A stretch of DNA of 64,000 nt from Cytophagaceae bacterium (GTDB lineage Bacteria; Bacteroidota; Bacteroidia; Cytophagales; Cyclobacteriaceae). The translations under genes were made by a program, and so were the position numbers. Numbering within the stretch: the stretch's first letter is position 1; each line of letters opens with the position of its first letter. Below, piece by piece: positions 9,478 through 18,259 of this stretch. The notes beneath the pieces were generated by a model that ran no database searches, was not told the origin of the DNA, and saw nothing but the letters and a program-made list of their open reading frames with translations. Location: positions 2,267,234-2,331,233 of the forward strand of contig CP030886.1 of NCBI GenBank assembly GCA_006969745.1. Direction: 5' to 3'.

Positions 9478-12132
9478 TTAGCGTATTTGTTGTCCAATGG
9501 AGAAGTGGAACTGTGGACCAGCATTGTCAAATGTGCCCGGAACTCTGTCAAAACCATAAGCCCAGTCAATTCCCATTAGACCAAACGCCGGCATAAAGAT
9601 TCTAAGGCCCACACCTGCAGCTTTTTTTATGTTGTATGGATTGAATTCGGAAAATCTATCCCAGTTGTTTCCTCCTTCTACGAATGTGAGGGCATAGATA
9701 GTGGCTGATTGTGCCAGTGAAATAGGGTATCTCAGCTCCATAACATACTTGTTGAATAAAGTACCCCCTTCGATATTGGTATCTGTGTCAAAAGGAGTAA
9801 TTGAGTTATCAGGATACCCTCGTAATCCAACCACATCGGTACCAAGTAAGAAATTTTGACCAGTCAAGCCTGATCCTCCAAGCTGGAATCGTTCGAATGG
9901 CCCAACGTCAGTTTTGCTGGTATAGGTTCCCAAATATCCAAAGTGTGCTCTTGCAGACAACACGAGCTTGCCAGTAAGTGTCAAGAAGTATTTACTATCA
10001 AAGTTCCATTTGTGATATTCCAGCCACTTATATCTTTCGCCGGCACTCGCATTTTCATAGTCAAGATCTCTCCAGAGTGAATATGGAGGTGTGAATGAGG
10101 CACTTAGCGAGATACTTGATCCATTCTGTGGATACATTGGCTGATTAATGGAGTTTCTGGCAAACGTTGTATTGAAAGTAATACTATTGGCATCTCCTGT
10201 GCTGAACCCAAGGGATCTACTATTGAACTGGAACAGATCATATCGCTGGTATGAGATACCAGTACTTACGGTAAAGAAATCGTCTGGCCAGCGTACTCTT
10301 CTACCTAATGAAGCAGAAATACCGGTCACTTTGAGCCATCCAAGTGTTTCGTTTGTAACCCTGTTAATTGATCTTTGAATCGATTTGCTAAAGCTTAAGC
10401 CGAATGAATTTGGTTTTCTTCCACCTAGCCAAGGCTCTACAAAGCTGAAAGAATAGCTTTGGAAATTTCTTCCGTTTGCCTGGAATCTAAGTGATAGACT
10501 TTGGCCATCACCTACAGGCAAGCCTCTCCAGTGTTCCGGTTTTGTGATGTTTCTTACAGAGAAATTGTTGAATGTCACACCAAAGGTACCTACAAACCCA
10601 AAGGCTCCTCCCCAACCACCTGACAACTCAATTTGGTCATTTGATCGCTCTACTAGCTGCCATTCGATATCTACAGTCTCATTCACTGGATCTGGTACAG
10701 GGACCGGATTCACTTGCTCCGGATCAAAGTATCCAAGTTGAGATAATTCTCTCTGTGTTCTTATGAGCTCAGCCCTACTGAATTTATCTCCCGGCCTGGT
10801 TCTTAGTTCTCTTAAGATTACATGATCATTGGTCTTGTCATTGCCACTGATCACCACCTTATCAATGGTTGCTTGTGCTCCTTCATATATCCTAAGCTCT
10901 AAGTCGATGGAATCTTGACTAACACCAACCTCTACCGGATTAATATTGAAAAATAGATATCCATCATCCATATATAGTGAGCTAATGTCTGCACCATTAG
11001 GATTGAAATTAAGCTTTTTGTTTACCAAATCAAGGTCATAAACATCACCTTTTTCAATACCCAGAATACGTTGAAGCTGCTCATCAGTATAAATATAGTT
11101 ACCACTCCAGGCGATATTTCGGAAGTAATACTTATTTCCTTCATCTACCTTTATATTGATGTTCATGTACTTATTAGATATATCGTATATCGAATCGTAG
11201 ACGATTTCTGCATCCCTGAATCCTTTAGAGTTATAGAAACCGATAAGTGCATCCTTGTCAGTTTCATAGTCTTCTTTTACGAACTTGGCTGACTTAAAGA
11301 AATTTAAGTTTACATGTGTTGCCAGATATTCTCTAAACTCTTCTTTGGAAACTTTTTTGGAGCCTTTTATGAACTTGACCATGTTTGGTGGCCATGCAAG
11401 TTTGGCTGTTGTCTCAATGATCTCTGTTGGAAGCGAGAACTTCGGTACCATTCCTGTTCCCTTAAGTTTAGATCGAAGTTTTGCTGAGGTGAACTCATCA
11501 TTTCCTTCAAATCTGATGTTTCTGATTTTCACTTTTTGACCCTTGTCAATAGTGATTTTTAAGTAAGCACTGTTTCTGAGGATTGTATCGTTTTGCTGAA
11601 CCACTCTCACTTTGGCGTTCAAATAGCCTTTGCTCTCCATGTATTTTGTAACGGCAAGTTCTGTATTCTTAATTACTACGTCAGTAAGAACTTTACCTCT
11701 AATCAACCCGACCTTGTCCTCTATTTCGCCTTTTTTAGTCTTGTTTACACCTTCTATGGTATACTTTGTCAATCTGGGCCTCTCCGTTAGCTCAATAACA
11801 AGCCAGATTTTATCACCTTCTACTTTTGATGCGAAAATTGTAACATTTCCAATAATACCTTGATTCCATAGTTTCTTTATCGCAGTTGTGATTTCGTCAC
11901 CAGGCACCTTTATTTTATCTCCTACACGAAGGCCAGAAAGAGAGATCAATGCATTATTGTCGAGAAACTGAACTCCTCTTACCTCAATATCTGCTATTTC
12001 ATATTCTTTGGGGCTAGAGTAGTTTATTGATACCCCACCGCTAGGATTTGCTTGGTCTCGTCCAAAAACAACCTGGGCGTCAACCTCATTTATTGCCATA
12101 ACGGCTAGTAAAAGGAGCAGTATTTTTTTCAT
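9478..12132 (-). CDS. bamA: Outer membrane protein assembly factor BamA (Omp85)
   Basis: An 884-residue protein with signal peptide (MKKILLLLLAVMAINEVDA), a row of POTRA domains over residues ~40-480 (IADIEVRGVQFLDN, KYTIEGVNKTKKGEI, IDKVVISGNDKTNDHVILREL) and a C-terminal Omp85 barrel. The barrel contains the RGY motif (VGLRGYPDNS) of the lid loop and ends FHFSIGQQIR. BamA folds and inserts outer-membrane beta-barrels. Its place after uppS and before two ompH genes is the standard Bacteroidota arrangement. Confidence 0.95.
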   Translation of the reverse strand: MKKILLLLLAVMAINEVDAQVVFGRDQANPSGGVSINYSSPKEYEIADIEVRGVQFLDNNALISLSGLRVGDKIKVPGDEITTAIKKLWNQGIIGNVTIFASKVEGDKIWLVIELTERPRLTKYTIEGVNKTKKGEIEDKVGLIRGKVLTDVVIKNTELAVTKYMESKGYLNAKVRVVQQNDTILRNSAYLKITIDKGQKVKIRNIRFEGNDEFTSAKLRSKLKGTGMVPKFSLPTEIIETTAKLAWPPNMVKFIKGSKKVSKEEFREYLATHVNLNFFKSAKFVKEDYETDKDALIGFYNSKGFRDAEIVYDSIYDISNKYMNINIKVDEGNKYYFRNIAWSGNYIYTDEQLQRILGIEKGDVYDLDLVNKKLNFNPNGADISSLYMDDGYLFFNINPVEVGVSQDSIDLELRIYEGAQATIDKVVISGNDKTNDHVILRELRTRPGDKFSRAELIRTQRELSQLGYFDPEQVNPVPVPDPVNETVDIEWQLVERSNDQIELSGGWGGAFGFVGTFGVTFNNFSVRNITKPEHWRGLPVGDGQSLSLRFQANGRNFQSYSFSFVEPWLGGRKPNSFGLSFSKSIQRSINRVTNETLGWLKVTGISASLGRRVRWPDDFFTVSTGISYQRYDLFQFNSRSLGFSTGDANSITFNTTFARNSINQPMYPQNGSSISLSASFTPPYSLWRDLDYENASAGERYKWLEYHKWNFDSKYFLTLTGKLVLSARAHFGYLGTYTSKTDVGPFERFQLGGSGLTGQNFLLGTDVVGLRGYPDNSITPFDTDTNIEGGTLFNKYVMELRYPISLAQSATIYALTFVEGGNNWDRFSEFNPYNIKKAAGVGLRIFMPAFGLMGIDWAYGFDRVPGTFDNAGPQFHFSIGQQIR

Positions 12133-12162
12133 TTGTTTTTCAATCTTTCCAATTCGGGCTGT

Positions 12163-12891
12163 TTATACCCTCACTTGTTCACTCGTTTTTCCAAACCTTC
12201 TTTCTCTCTGCTGATAGGAAATAATAGCTTCGAATAAATCTTTTTTTCTAAAATCGGGCCAAAGTACATCAGTAAAATGTAATTCGGTATACGCCATCTG
12301 CCAAAGCAGAAAATTACTTATCCGCATCTCTCCACTTGTCCTAATCAACAAGTCAGGATCTGGAATACCTACTGTAGATAGATGATTATCTATGTCAGAA
12401 AGTTCGATGTGGGATTTGTTTTTTTCTATTAGCTTATTTACTGCATTCACCAAATCCCATTTACCACTATAGTTAAGTGCCAGCACAAGCACCATGCCTT
12501 TGTTGGAATTTGTCAACTCAATGGCTTCTAATAACTTTTTTTGTGCTCCGTTGGGTAATCCTTCAGTATCACCAATGGTAGCAAGCTTAATATCATTTTT
12601 TTGTAGCGTCGGAAGTTCATCTTTGATCGTATTAACCAAAAGTGTCATCAGTCCATCAACCTCATACTTGGGGCGATCCCAGTTTTCGGTAGAAAAAGCA
12701 TAAAGAGTCAAGTATTTTACACCTAATTCTGCTGAGCCTTCAGTAACATTCCGTACAGCCTCAATAGCATTTTGATGACCGAAAATTCGCTTCACTCCTT
12801 GCTTCTGTGCCCATCTTCCATTACCATCCATAATCACAGCGATGTGATTAGGAATGTTGGTTTCTACTATCTGTTTTTTTAGATCCTCCAA
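12163..12891 (-). CDS. uppS: Isoprenyl transferase (undecaprenyl diphosphate synthase)
   Basis: A 242-residue cis-prenyltransferase that extends farnesyl diphosphate to the C55 carrier of cell-wall synthesis. Signature motifs are HIAVIMDGNGRWA with catalytic Asp22, the YLTLYAFSTENW segment, LNYSGKWD, and near the end DLLIRTSGEMRISNFLLWQ and FTDVLWPDF. Length is normal. The start is a TTG at 12891, since no ATG lies between it and the MDGNGRW motif. It stands between a PorG-like gene and bamA. Confidence 0.94.
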   Translation of the reverse strand: MEDLKKQIVETNIPNHIAVIMDGNGRWAQKQGVKRIFGHQNAIEAVRNVTEGSAELGVKYLTLYAFSTENWDRPKYEVDGLMTLLVNTIKDELPTLQKNDIKLATIGDTEGLPNGAQKKLLEAIELTNSNKGMVLVLALNYSGKWDLVNAVNKLIEKNKSHIELSDIDNHLSTVGIPDPDLLIRTSGEMRISNFLLWQMAYTELHFTDVLWPDFRKKDLFEAIISYQQRERRFGKTSEQVRV

Positions 12892-12966
12892 TTCTACTTT
12901 GAAAAAGGCTACAAAAATGGGCTTTTTTTTACTTAAAGGGAATGTAAACCAATGATTTAACTTCTA

Positions 12967-13656
12967 TTAACGAGAAAGAATTGATTGGTTAGGTCTGTAG
13001 GGAAAAGGGCATGGCACATTGAAGAGCGTAATGCTAAAAGAAAGCCCGGTAAAAAAGTACCAATCGTTGTCTTTTGGATTGCCATATTGATAGTCTTTGA
13101 TGGTTTGGTCTCCATCTGCGATCCCATCAAGATAGTCGAAGAAAGTCTTGCGAGCACCTATTTCAAATCCAAGGGTATATTTTTTTTGAATGAGGTATTT
13201 GAATCCGGCACCTAAAGGGATTACCGGTTGAATTTTACCAACATCCTCATTGTCCGGTACATCATTGAAATTGATAAAGCCGATTCCTCCGAATATGTAC
13301 GGAGAGTAATTAACCTCTGCTCCTTCTGTTTTGAAGTTTAGGAAATGATATTCGAAAACGGATGAGACTTCTAAAATCGTAGAGTTGAACGAATGATTTC
13401 TTTGGACAGCGAATGCATCTATTGGTGTTTCTGACCCTTTTACCTTTCCGATTGTTAGTGCCAGTTTGACTGTGAGAATTTCAGAAAAATTCATTCGATA
13501 AAACCCGGTGCCAGCTAATGAGGTTGTACTAAAGCTGTAACCTCTCACAAGGTCTCCAGAATAATTCATTGTACCTAAACCTCCACCAAATTCAATAAAT
13601 TGAGCATTTGTTGAAAGAGCGGAAATCGCAAATAAAATAATAAGGTACTTTCGCAA
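12967..13656 (-). CDS. porG: PorG-like (DUF6089 family) outer-membrane protein of the T9SS, copy 2
   Basis: About 229 residues: signal peptide (RKYLIILFAISALSTNA), then FIEFGGGLGTMNYSGDL, the opening of DUF6089/PorG proteins, and alternating strands of a small barrel (FEYHFLNFK, PYIFGGIGFINF, YLIQKKYTLGFEIGARKTFFDYLD). In Porphyromonas gingivalis porG lies directly before uppS-bamA-ompH-ompH, which is the order seen here; there PorG anchors the PorK/N ring of the type IX secretion motor to the outer membrane. The frame has no ATG: a TTG at 13656, four bases after the upstream stop, gives a compact signal peptide; a GTG at 13695 would overlap the upstream gene. Confidence 0.75.
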   Translation of the reverse strand: MRKYLIILFAISALSTNAQFIEFGGGLGTMNYSGDLVRGYSFSTTSLAGTGFYRMNFSEILTVKLALTIGKVKGSETPIDAFAVQRNHSFNSTILEVSSVFEYHFLNFKTEGAEVNYSPYIFGGIGFINFNDVPDNEDVGKIQPVIPLGAGFKYLIQKKYTLGFEIGARKTFFDYLDGIADGDQTIKDYQYGNPKDNDWYFFTGLSFSITLFNVPCPFPYRPNQSILSR

Positions 13657-13660
13657 AATC

Positions 13661-14740
13661 TTAACGGTATTTTGCTCGTTTTCTAGTCGTTCCACCCAAT
13701 ACGTATGATACTTTTATCTGGGTGACGAAAATCATATCATTATTATCAGGGTTTCCTCGTTTTGCACCATCATATCCACCTCCTATAAAAGATGAAGAAT
13801 ATAACCCATGAGAAGACAAATTATGTAATCCAACCCCAGTCAAATCTCTTGCTTTTCCTTGTGAGGAGGTTGGTTCTGCGGATCTATCAGACATTATTCT
13901 TGCCAATGGATCGGTATATTGATCTAAGCCAACATAGTTGGTACTCACGTCATCTATATAATCGGTGAATAGATACCTAAAGCCAAATTCTAGTCCTGCA
14001 GTAAGCTGGGTATTTGGTATTCTTATTTGGGCTCCAACAGCCACAGGAATTGCAAATTCTATCGTTTTGTATGGTTCAACTATTCCTAAATTCTGACCTT
14101 CTGTTCCAAGTGGCCTTAGTTTTACCCATTCCCCTGCTTGAGGTGCAGCCACCGACCCATCTTGAGCGGTTTGATAATCTGCATCAGGAACTTTTCCCTG
14201 GGGGTTGTGATGAAAGACTGCCGCACCAAATGAAAGGTATGCATTGAAAGGAAGTCTTTGACCAGGACCCCCATAGTTTGGAAGTAAAAATACCTGAACG
14301 GCTACTCTAAATTCTTTAATGTCATTCCTAAAACTAAGGTTTCGAGCATATCGAGGGAAGCTATCTTCTCCAGTTGGGTCTGATGTAAAATCATCTCCAA
14401 ATACTCTCACCCAGTTGAGTCCGGCAGTAACAGCAATTGAATGATGAAACTTGTATCCTCCATAAAGTCCAAAACCCGGACGTGTAAATGACACATCGGT
14501 ACTGGCTGCTTTATTAACAGGAGCTAAATCACCGAAATAATTTCCGGCATTTATATTGGCACCTACAAAGTAATAAGGTTCAAACCTTCCATATCCTCTG
14601 AGTCCACCTTTATAGTGCGAGACCTTTTTATTGGTTTGTCTTCTCGCTTTATACTTATTTTTTCGTTGCGCTTCGGCATTATCCGCCAGACCCAGCAAAG
14701 TCACGGAGAGGATAATTACTAAAAGACGTTTGAGTTTCAT
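13661..14740 (-). CDS. PorG-like (DUF6089 family) outer-membrane protein, copy 1
   Basis: A 359-residue exported protein (signal peptide ending LADNAEAQ) with a basic stretch after it (RKNKYKARRQTNKK). A barrel-like domain resembling the DUF6089 family follows: YYFVGANINAGNYFGDLAP, FTRPGFGLYGGYKFHHSIAVTAGL, RYARNLSFRNDIKEF and GLEFGFRYLFTDYIDDVSTNY. It sits immediately upstream of the second PorG-like gene. This copy is longer and its acidic/glycine loops differ. It could be the true PorG with the shorter gene as paralogue, or the reverse. A minus-strand TAnnTTTG element lies at 14762-14769. Confidence 0.75.
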   Translation of the reverse strand: MKLKRLLVIILSVTLLGLADNAEAQRKNKYKARRQTNKKVSHYKGGLRGYGRFEPYYFVGANINAGNYFGDLAPVNKAASTDVSFTRPGFGLYGGYKFHHSIAVTAGLNWVRVFGDDFTSDPTGEDSFPRYARNLSFRNDIKEFRVAVQVFLLPNYGGPGQRLPFNAYLSFGAAVFHHNPQGKVPDADYQTAQDGSVAAPQAGEWVKLRPLGTEGQNLGIVEPYKTIEFAIPVAVGAQIRIPNTQLTAGLEFGFRYLFTDYIDDVSTNYVGLDQYTDPLARIMSDRSAEPTSSQGKARDLTGVGLHNLSSHGLYSSSFIGGGYDGAKRGNPDNNDMIFVTQIKVSYVLGGTTRKRAKYR

Positions 14741-14761
14741 AGTTCACTCTTTAAAAAAACA

Positions 14762-14769
14762 CAAAAATA
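14762..14769 (-). promoter_or_regulatory. Bacteroidota -7 promoter element TATTTTTG
   Basis: Exact match to TAnnTTTG on the minus strand, 22 bases upstream of the ATG of the first PorG-like gene. No convincing -33 TTG was seen. It would start the porG-porG-uppS-bamA-ompH-ompH transcript separately from nadK. Confidence 0.45.
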
Positions 14770-14899
14770 CCGTTTTGATTTTTCCTAGCAGGCGAATTCT
14801 AGATAAATAGCTTATTATCAACGTTTAAAACTACTGAAAGAATACACTTTTTCATCCGAATAATTCAACTATTCACCAAAAAAGTCCCAAAAAGAGGGT

Positions 14900-15775
14900 T
14901 CAATTACGCTTATCAAACCCCCAGCCAAGCTTATTTCTAATAGTATCCGGAAAATTGATCCCTTCGATACGGATGAGTTTGGCATAAAAAGGCGCTTTTT
15001 TCACAGTTATATTCACGTCATTTTCGATGGTCTCTGATCTGGAATCGAGCGAAATGAGAAAGCTTCTATTTCTAGTTTCTATTTCAAACTTTAATTCAGA
15101 TTCATCAGAAACTATGAGCGGACGCACATTCAAATTGTGAGGACTTACCGGAGTAATTACAAAATCCTTTGAGTCTGGCATCATCAGCGGGCCTCCGCAG
15201 CTAAGTGAATATCCGGTAGAACCAGTAGGGGAAGCTACCATTAAGCCGTCGGCCCAATAGGTGTTTAAATATTGATCATTGATATAACATTTCACCATAA
15301 TCATGGCAGAGGTGTCCTTTCTTAGGATGGCACATTCATTTAGTGCATATGTTTTGCCATTGAAAAGCTCCAGGTTGGTTTCCAGGGAAATGAGAGACCT
15401 GCTTTCTATCTCATATTCCCCTTTAAAAAGAAGGTAGAGGGACTCTTTAATGTACTCTTTAGCGATGGATGCTAAAAAACCCAACCTTCCCATATTGATT
15501 CCAAGTATTGGCACTTCAGATTCACCTACCCAAAGAAGCGATTCCAGGAATGTGCCATCTCCACCAAGACTAAAAACGCAATCAATATCTGCATTTATAG
15601 TCTCGGCAACATTCTTATGCCTTCCTACGAGAGCTGTGTTTCTAGAATGAAATAAGGATGTTAACCAAATTTCAACACCTTCTTTATTGAGTCGATCAAT
15701 GATTTGGGTGAGGTATTTTTCTGAGTCCTTCTCTAGTGCCAAGCCATGCAAAGCAATTTTTTTTATTGGACTCAT
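14900..15775 (-). CDS. nadK: NAD kinase
   Basis: A 291-residue enzyme that makes NADP from NAD with ATP or polyphosphate. It has the GGDGT motif at residues 71-75, LGINMGRLGFLASI, the NE motif in YALNECAILR and the glycine-rich TPTGSTGYSLSCGGP-like loop (ASPTGSTGYSLSCGGP). Length is typical. Its ATG overlaps the stop of the CBS protein (ATGA), so the two are translationally coupled in the yqeY-cvpA-CBS-nadK operon. Confidence 0.95.
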   Translation of the reverse strand: MSPIKKIALHGLALEKDSEKYLTQIIDRLNKEGVEIWLTSLFHSRNTALVGRHKNVAETINADIDCVFSLGGDGTFLESLLWVGESEVPILGINMGRLGFLASIAKEYIKESLYLLFKGEYEIESRSLISLETNLELFNGKTYALNECAILRKDTSAMIMVKCYINDQYLNTYWADGLMVASPTGSTGYSLSCGGPLMMPDSKDFVITPVSPHNLNVRPLIVSDESELKFEIETRNRSFLISLDSRSETIENDVNITVKKAPFYAKLIRIEGINFPDTIRNKLGWGFDKRN

Positions 15776-16434
15776 GGATCTAAAAATTTCATAAGCAATC
15801 CATATCTGTCTTTTTCATCGAATGAATTGTCTTCAGTATTGAATGATGAAGTGACCTTATATCCACTCTTAGATAAGCCAGTGGCAATTTGATTTACATC
15901 CTGATGATTAATTCTCAGCACAATTTCTATCAGCGAAGCATCATCTGTATGTGGTCTTACGTTGGCACCCAAGACTGTTGAACCATTCATTTCCACTACC
16001 CTGGATATTTCTGAAAGTGAATAATCATTTAGACTCGTCTGTAAGGTTACTATTGCTCCTTGAGAATTAACAATTGCAGTACCTGCAAACTCTTTTAGGA
16101 TATCCGAAATAAGAACCACACCTTTGAACTGGCCATCGGAAAGAACCGCAACCATTTCCTGTTGATGTTCATTTTGTACTTTGAGGATATCGTAATAATG
16201 ACTCGTTGCTGAAATGATGCAGGATTGACCGATTAGTGGATAGGCACCGACTTCTGGACGCATGATTTCAGAATCATATAGGAGATCTTCTGAGATAAAT
16301 CCGAGAAGCTTATTATCCTTAACGACGGGCAGCTCTTTTACTCTAAACTCATCCATCCATTGCTTTGCCCGGGCAATGTCGTCGCCTGGCTTCAATGGCG
16401 GAACCATATAGTTTATGAGTTGTTCTGCTATCAT
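15772..16434 (-). CDS. CBS-domain pair protein with ACT-like C-terminus
   Basis: A 220-residue cytoplasmic protein. Residues ~1-125 hold two CBS motifs (ARAKQWMDEFRVKELPVVKDNKLLGFISEDLL and QQEMVAVLSDGQFKGVVLISDIL, shown only in part by their conserved ends). Residues ~130-220 resemble an ACT-type regulatory fold (GAIVTLQTSLNDYSLSEIS). CBS pairs usually bind adenosine nucleotides. This gene is a fixed neighbour of nadK in Bacteroidota, which suggests a role in sensing nucleotides or regulating NAD kinase, but that is inference. Confidence 0.8.
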   Translation of the reverse strand: MIAEQLINYMVPPLKPGDDIARAKQWMDEFRVKELPVVKDNKLLGFISEDLLYDSEIMRPEVGAYPLIGQSCIISATSHYYDILKVQNEHQQEMVAVLSDGQFKGVVLISDILKEFAGTAIVNSQGAIVTLQTSLNDYSLSEISRVVEMNGSTVLGANVRPHTDDASLIEIVLRINHQDVNQIATGLSKSGYKVTSSFNTEDNSFDEKDRYGLLMKFLDP

Positions 16435-16452
16435 ATTTTTAGTTTAATCTAA

Positions 16453-16995
16453 TTACAAAGACACAAATGTTCCTTTATTGTCAGACATCTTTTCCATTGA
16501 ATCTATGAGGTCTTGAATGACTGGAATTATATAACCAAGCCATTCAAATACAGTTGGTCCTATACCTACAATATACGGAAAAAGCACGGTCTTGTCTGCA
16601 TACCTTTCTGCCAAATCAAACCCGACCGATTCAAAAACCCAGAAAATAATACTCAAGATAAAGGCCCACTTTAGAATTCCGGCGATGGCGCCAGCGGCAT
16701 TATCTAATGTGCCAAATACTGTCATATCAATGGCTTTTTTTAATGCTTTGGCGCCCATTTTAATGGCTAAGCTTAGGAGAATAAAGAGCAAAATGAACGT
16801 AATCACAGCGATTACTTCAAAATAGTTACTTCCTCCAAATAAGCTTTTAGAAACAGGTACAGTCAATTCCAGAGCCAGTAAGAGGCCTACAATAAATGCA
16901 ATCAGAGAAAATAGCTCCACAATGAATCCATGAAGGTATCCTTTGACTGCACCAAAGCCTAAGGCGACGAGTATGACAATATCGAATGTTCCCAA
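16453..16995 (-). CDS. CvpA family membrane protein
   Basis: A 180-residue protein with four predicted membrane segments, opening TFDIVILVALGFGAVKGYLHG, the typical start of CvpA/colicin V production family proteins, then LLALELTVPVS and NAAGAIAGILKWAFILSIIFWV. The role in Bacteroidota is unclear; CvpA supports envelope homeostasis in proteobacteria. The start is TTG, two bases after the yqeY stop, which fits coupling in the operon. Confidence 0.82.
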   Translation of the reverse strand: MGTFDIVILVALGFGAVKGYLHGFIVELFSLIAFIVGLLLALELTVPVSKSLFGGSNYFEVIAVITFILLFILLSLAIKMGAKALKKAIDMTVFGTLDNAAGAIAGILKWAFILSIIFWVFESVGFDLAERYADKTVLFPYIVGIGPTVFEWLGYIIPVIQDLIDSMEKMSDNKGTFVSL

Positions 16996-16997
16996 AT

Positions 16998-17447
16998 TTA
17001 ACTGAGTAGTTTCTTAGCTAACGAAGAAATCATTTTTCCGTCTGCTTTGCCTGCAAGCTTTTTAGTCGCGGCTCCCATTACTTTACCCATATCCTGAGGG
17101 CCGGATGCGCCAACCTCTTCGATCACTTTTTTCACTTCAGCTTCTACTTCTTCTTCTGTTAACTGTTTCGGAAGGAAACTCTCGATTACCGCTAGTTCAG
17201 ACTTTTCTGTGGCAGCTAGATCATCGCGTCCTTGTTGCTCAAAAACTTCAATGGAATCTTTTCTTTGCTTGGCGGCTTTGGTCAGGAGCTTCATTTCCAC
17301 ATCTTCTGAAAGTTCCCCGCCACCGCCTTTCTCTGTTTCTGCCAACAAAATTTGCGATTTGATTGCTCGAAGTGCTCTCAGGCGATCTTTGTCCTTATTG
17401 AGCATTGCTTGTTTTATTTCCGATTCTATCGTTGATTTTAAACTCAT
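16998..17447 (-). CDS. GatB/YqeY domain protein
   Basis: A 149-residue helical protein with all the YqeY hallmarks: [46 protein letters not shown] (conserved positions), [12 protein letters not shown], and a C-terminus [18 protein letters not shown] resembling the tail of GatB. It is thought to bind tRNA, but a precise role is not established. It is the first gene of a minus operon and is divergent from pdxJ with 50 bases between start codons. Confidence 0.9.
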   Translation of the reverse strand: MSLKSTIESEIKQAMLNKDKDRLRALRAIKSQILLAETEKGGGGELSEDVEMKLLTKAAKQRKDSIEVFEQQGRDDLAATEKSELAVIESFLPKQLTEEEVEAEVKKVIEEVGASGPQDMGKVMGAATKKLAGKADGKMISSLAKKLLS

Positions 17448-17497
17448 ATGTATTGTTTTTTATTGAACAACTTTGCGAAGAAAAACATTCTTGTGTT

Positions 17498-18214
17498 ATG
17501 ACCCAACTAAGTGTAAATATCAACAAGATTGCGACCCTTCGAAATGCGAGAGGCGGGAGCAATCCAAATGTAGTTAAGGTGGCGAAAGATTGTGAGCGAT
17601 TTGGAGCACAGGGAATCACCGTGCATCCCCGACAAGATGAAAGGCATATAAGACGGCAAGATGTATATGACTTGAAAGATGTAGTATCTACAGAATTTAA
17701 TATAGAAGGCTATCCAGATGATCGATTTATGAAAATAATTGAGGATGTAAGGCCAACTCAGGCTACTCTGGTACCGGACCCACCAGATGTTCTTACTTCC
17801 AATGCAGGATGGGATACAGTTAAAAATGAAAAATTACTCTCGGATATAATTCGCCAATTGAAGACTTGGGGGGTTCGCACTTCCATTTTTATTGAACCGG
17901 AGAATCATTTAATGGATGGTGCCAAAAAATGCGGCACTGACCGGGTAGAACTATATACGGAAATGTATGCATCGTCTTATGCTAAAGATCCAAGTCAAGC
18001 TATAAAAGATTATGCAAGCTCGGCCAGGCATGCACATGAAATTGGGTTGGGAATAAACGCCGGGCATGATTTAGACCTGAAAAATTTAAAATACTTCAAA
18101 GAGCAAATTCCTTTTGTAGAGGAGGTCTCTATAGGACATGCATTGATTTGTGACGCACTATATTTTGGTCTTGAAAATACTATTCAGATGTATTTAAGGC
18201 AGCTGGATGTTTAG
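17498..18214 (+). CDS. pdxJ: Pyridoxine 5'-phosphate synthase
   Basis: A 238-residue TIM-barrel enzyme that condenses 3-amino-2-oxopropyl phosphate with deoxyxylulose 5-phosphate in the DXP-dependent vitamin B6 pathway. Motifs seen are [39 protein letters not shown], and [15 protein letters not shown] near the end, followed by [16 protein letters not shown] 17498 begins the fold; the frame is open further upstream but that part lies over the divergent yqeY promoter and start. A CAACTTTG element at 17469-17476 is one base off the TAnnTTTG consensus. Confidence 0.94.
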   Translation: MTQLSVNINKIATLRNARGGSNPNVVKVAKDCERFGAQGITVHPRQDERHIRRQDVYDLKDVVSTEFNIEGYPDDRFMKIIEDVRPTQATLVPDPPDVLTSNAGWDTVKNEKLLSDIIRQLKTWGVRTSIFIEPENHLMDGAKKCGTDRVELYTEMYASSYAKDPSQAIKDYASSARHAHEIGLGINAGHDLDLKNLKYFKEQIPFVEEVSIGHALICDALYFGLENTIQMYLRQLDV

Positions 18215-18220
18215 AAAGTT

Positions 18221-18243
18221 TTTTGCTAAACATTTTAGCAAAA
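18221..18243 (+). terminator. Hairpin after pdxJ, possible terminator
   Basis: A perfect 10-bp inverted repeat (TTTTGCTAAA at 18221-18230 and TTTAGCAAAA at 18234-18243, three-base loop) lies six bases after the pdxJ stop. The 3' side is T-rich but without a clean T run, so termination is likely rather than certain. Confidence 0.45.
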
Positions 18244-18247
18244 TGAT

Positions 18248-18255
18248 TATTTTTG
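18248..18255 (+). promoter_or_regulatory. Bacteroidota -7 promoter element TATTTTTG just before rmuC
   Basis: Exact TAnnTTTG match whose last base is only four bases from the rmuC ATG at 18260. If used, transcription would start at or within a few bases of the ATG and give a leaderless or nearly leaderless mRNA. Confidence 0.4.
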
Positions 18256-18259
18256 ATTT

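Noticed and set aside
8919..9569. Longer version of the first ompH gene starting at 9569
   Set aside because: The extra 39 residues overlap bamA and precede a standard signal peptide; ATG 9452 is the sensible start.
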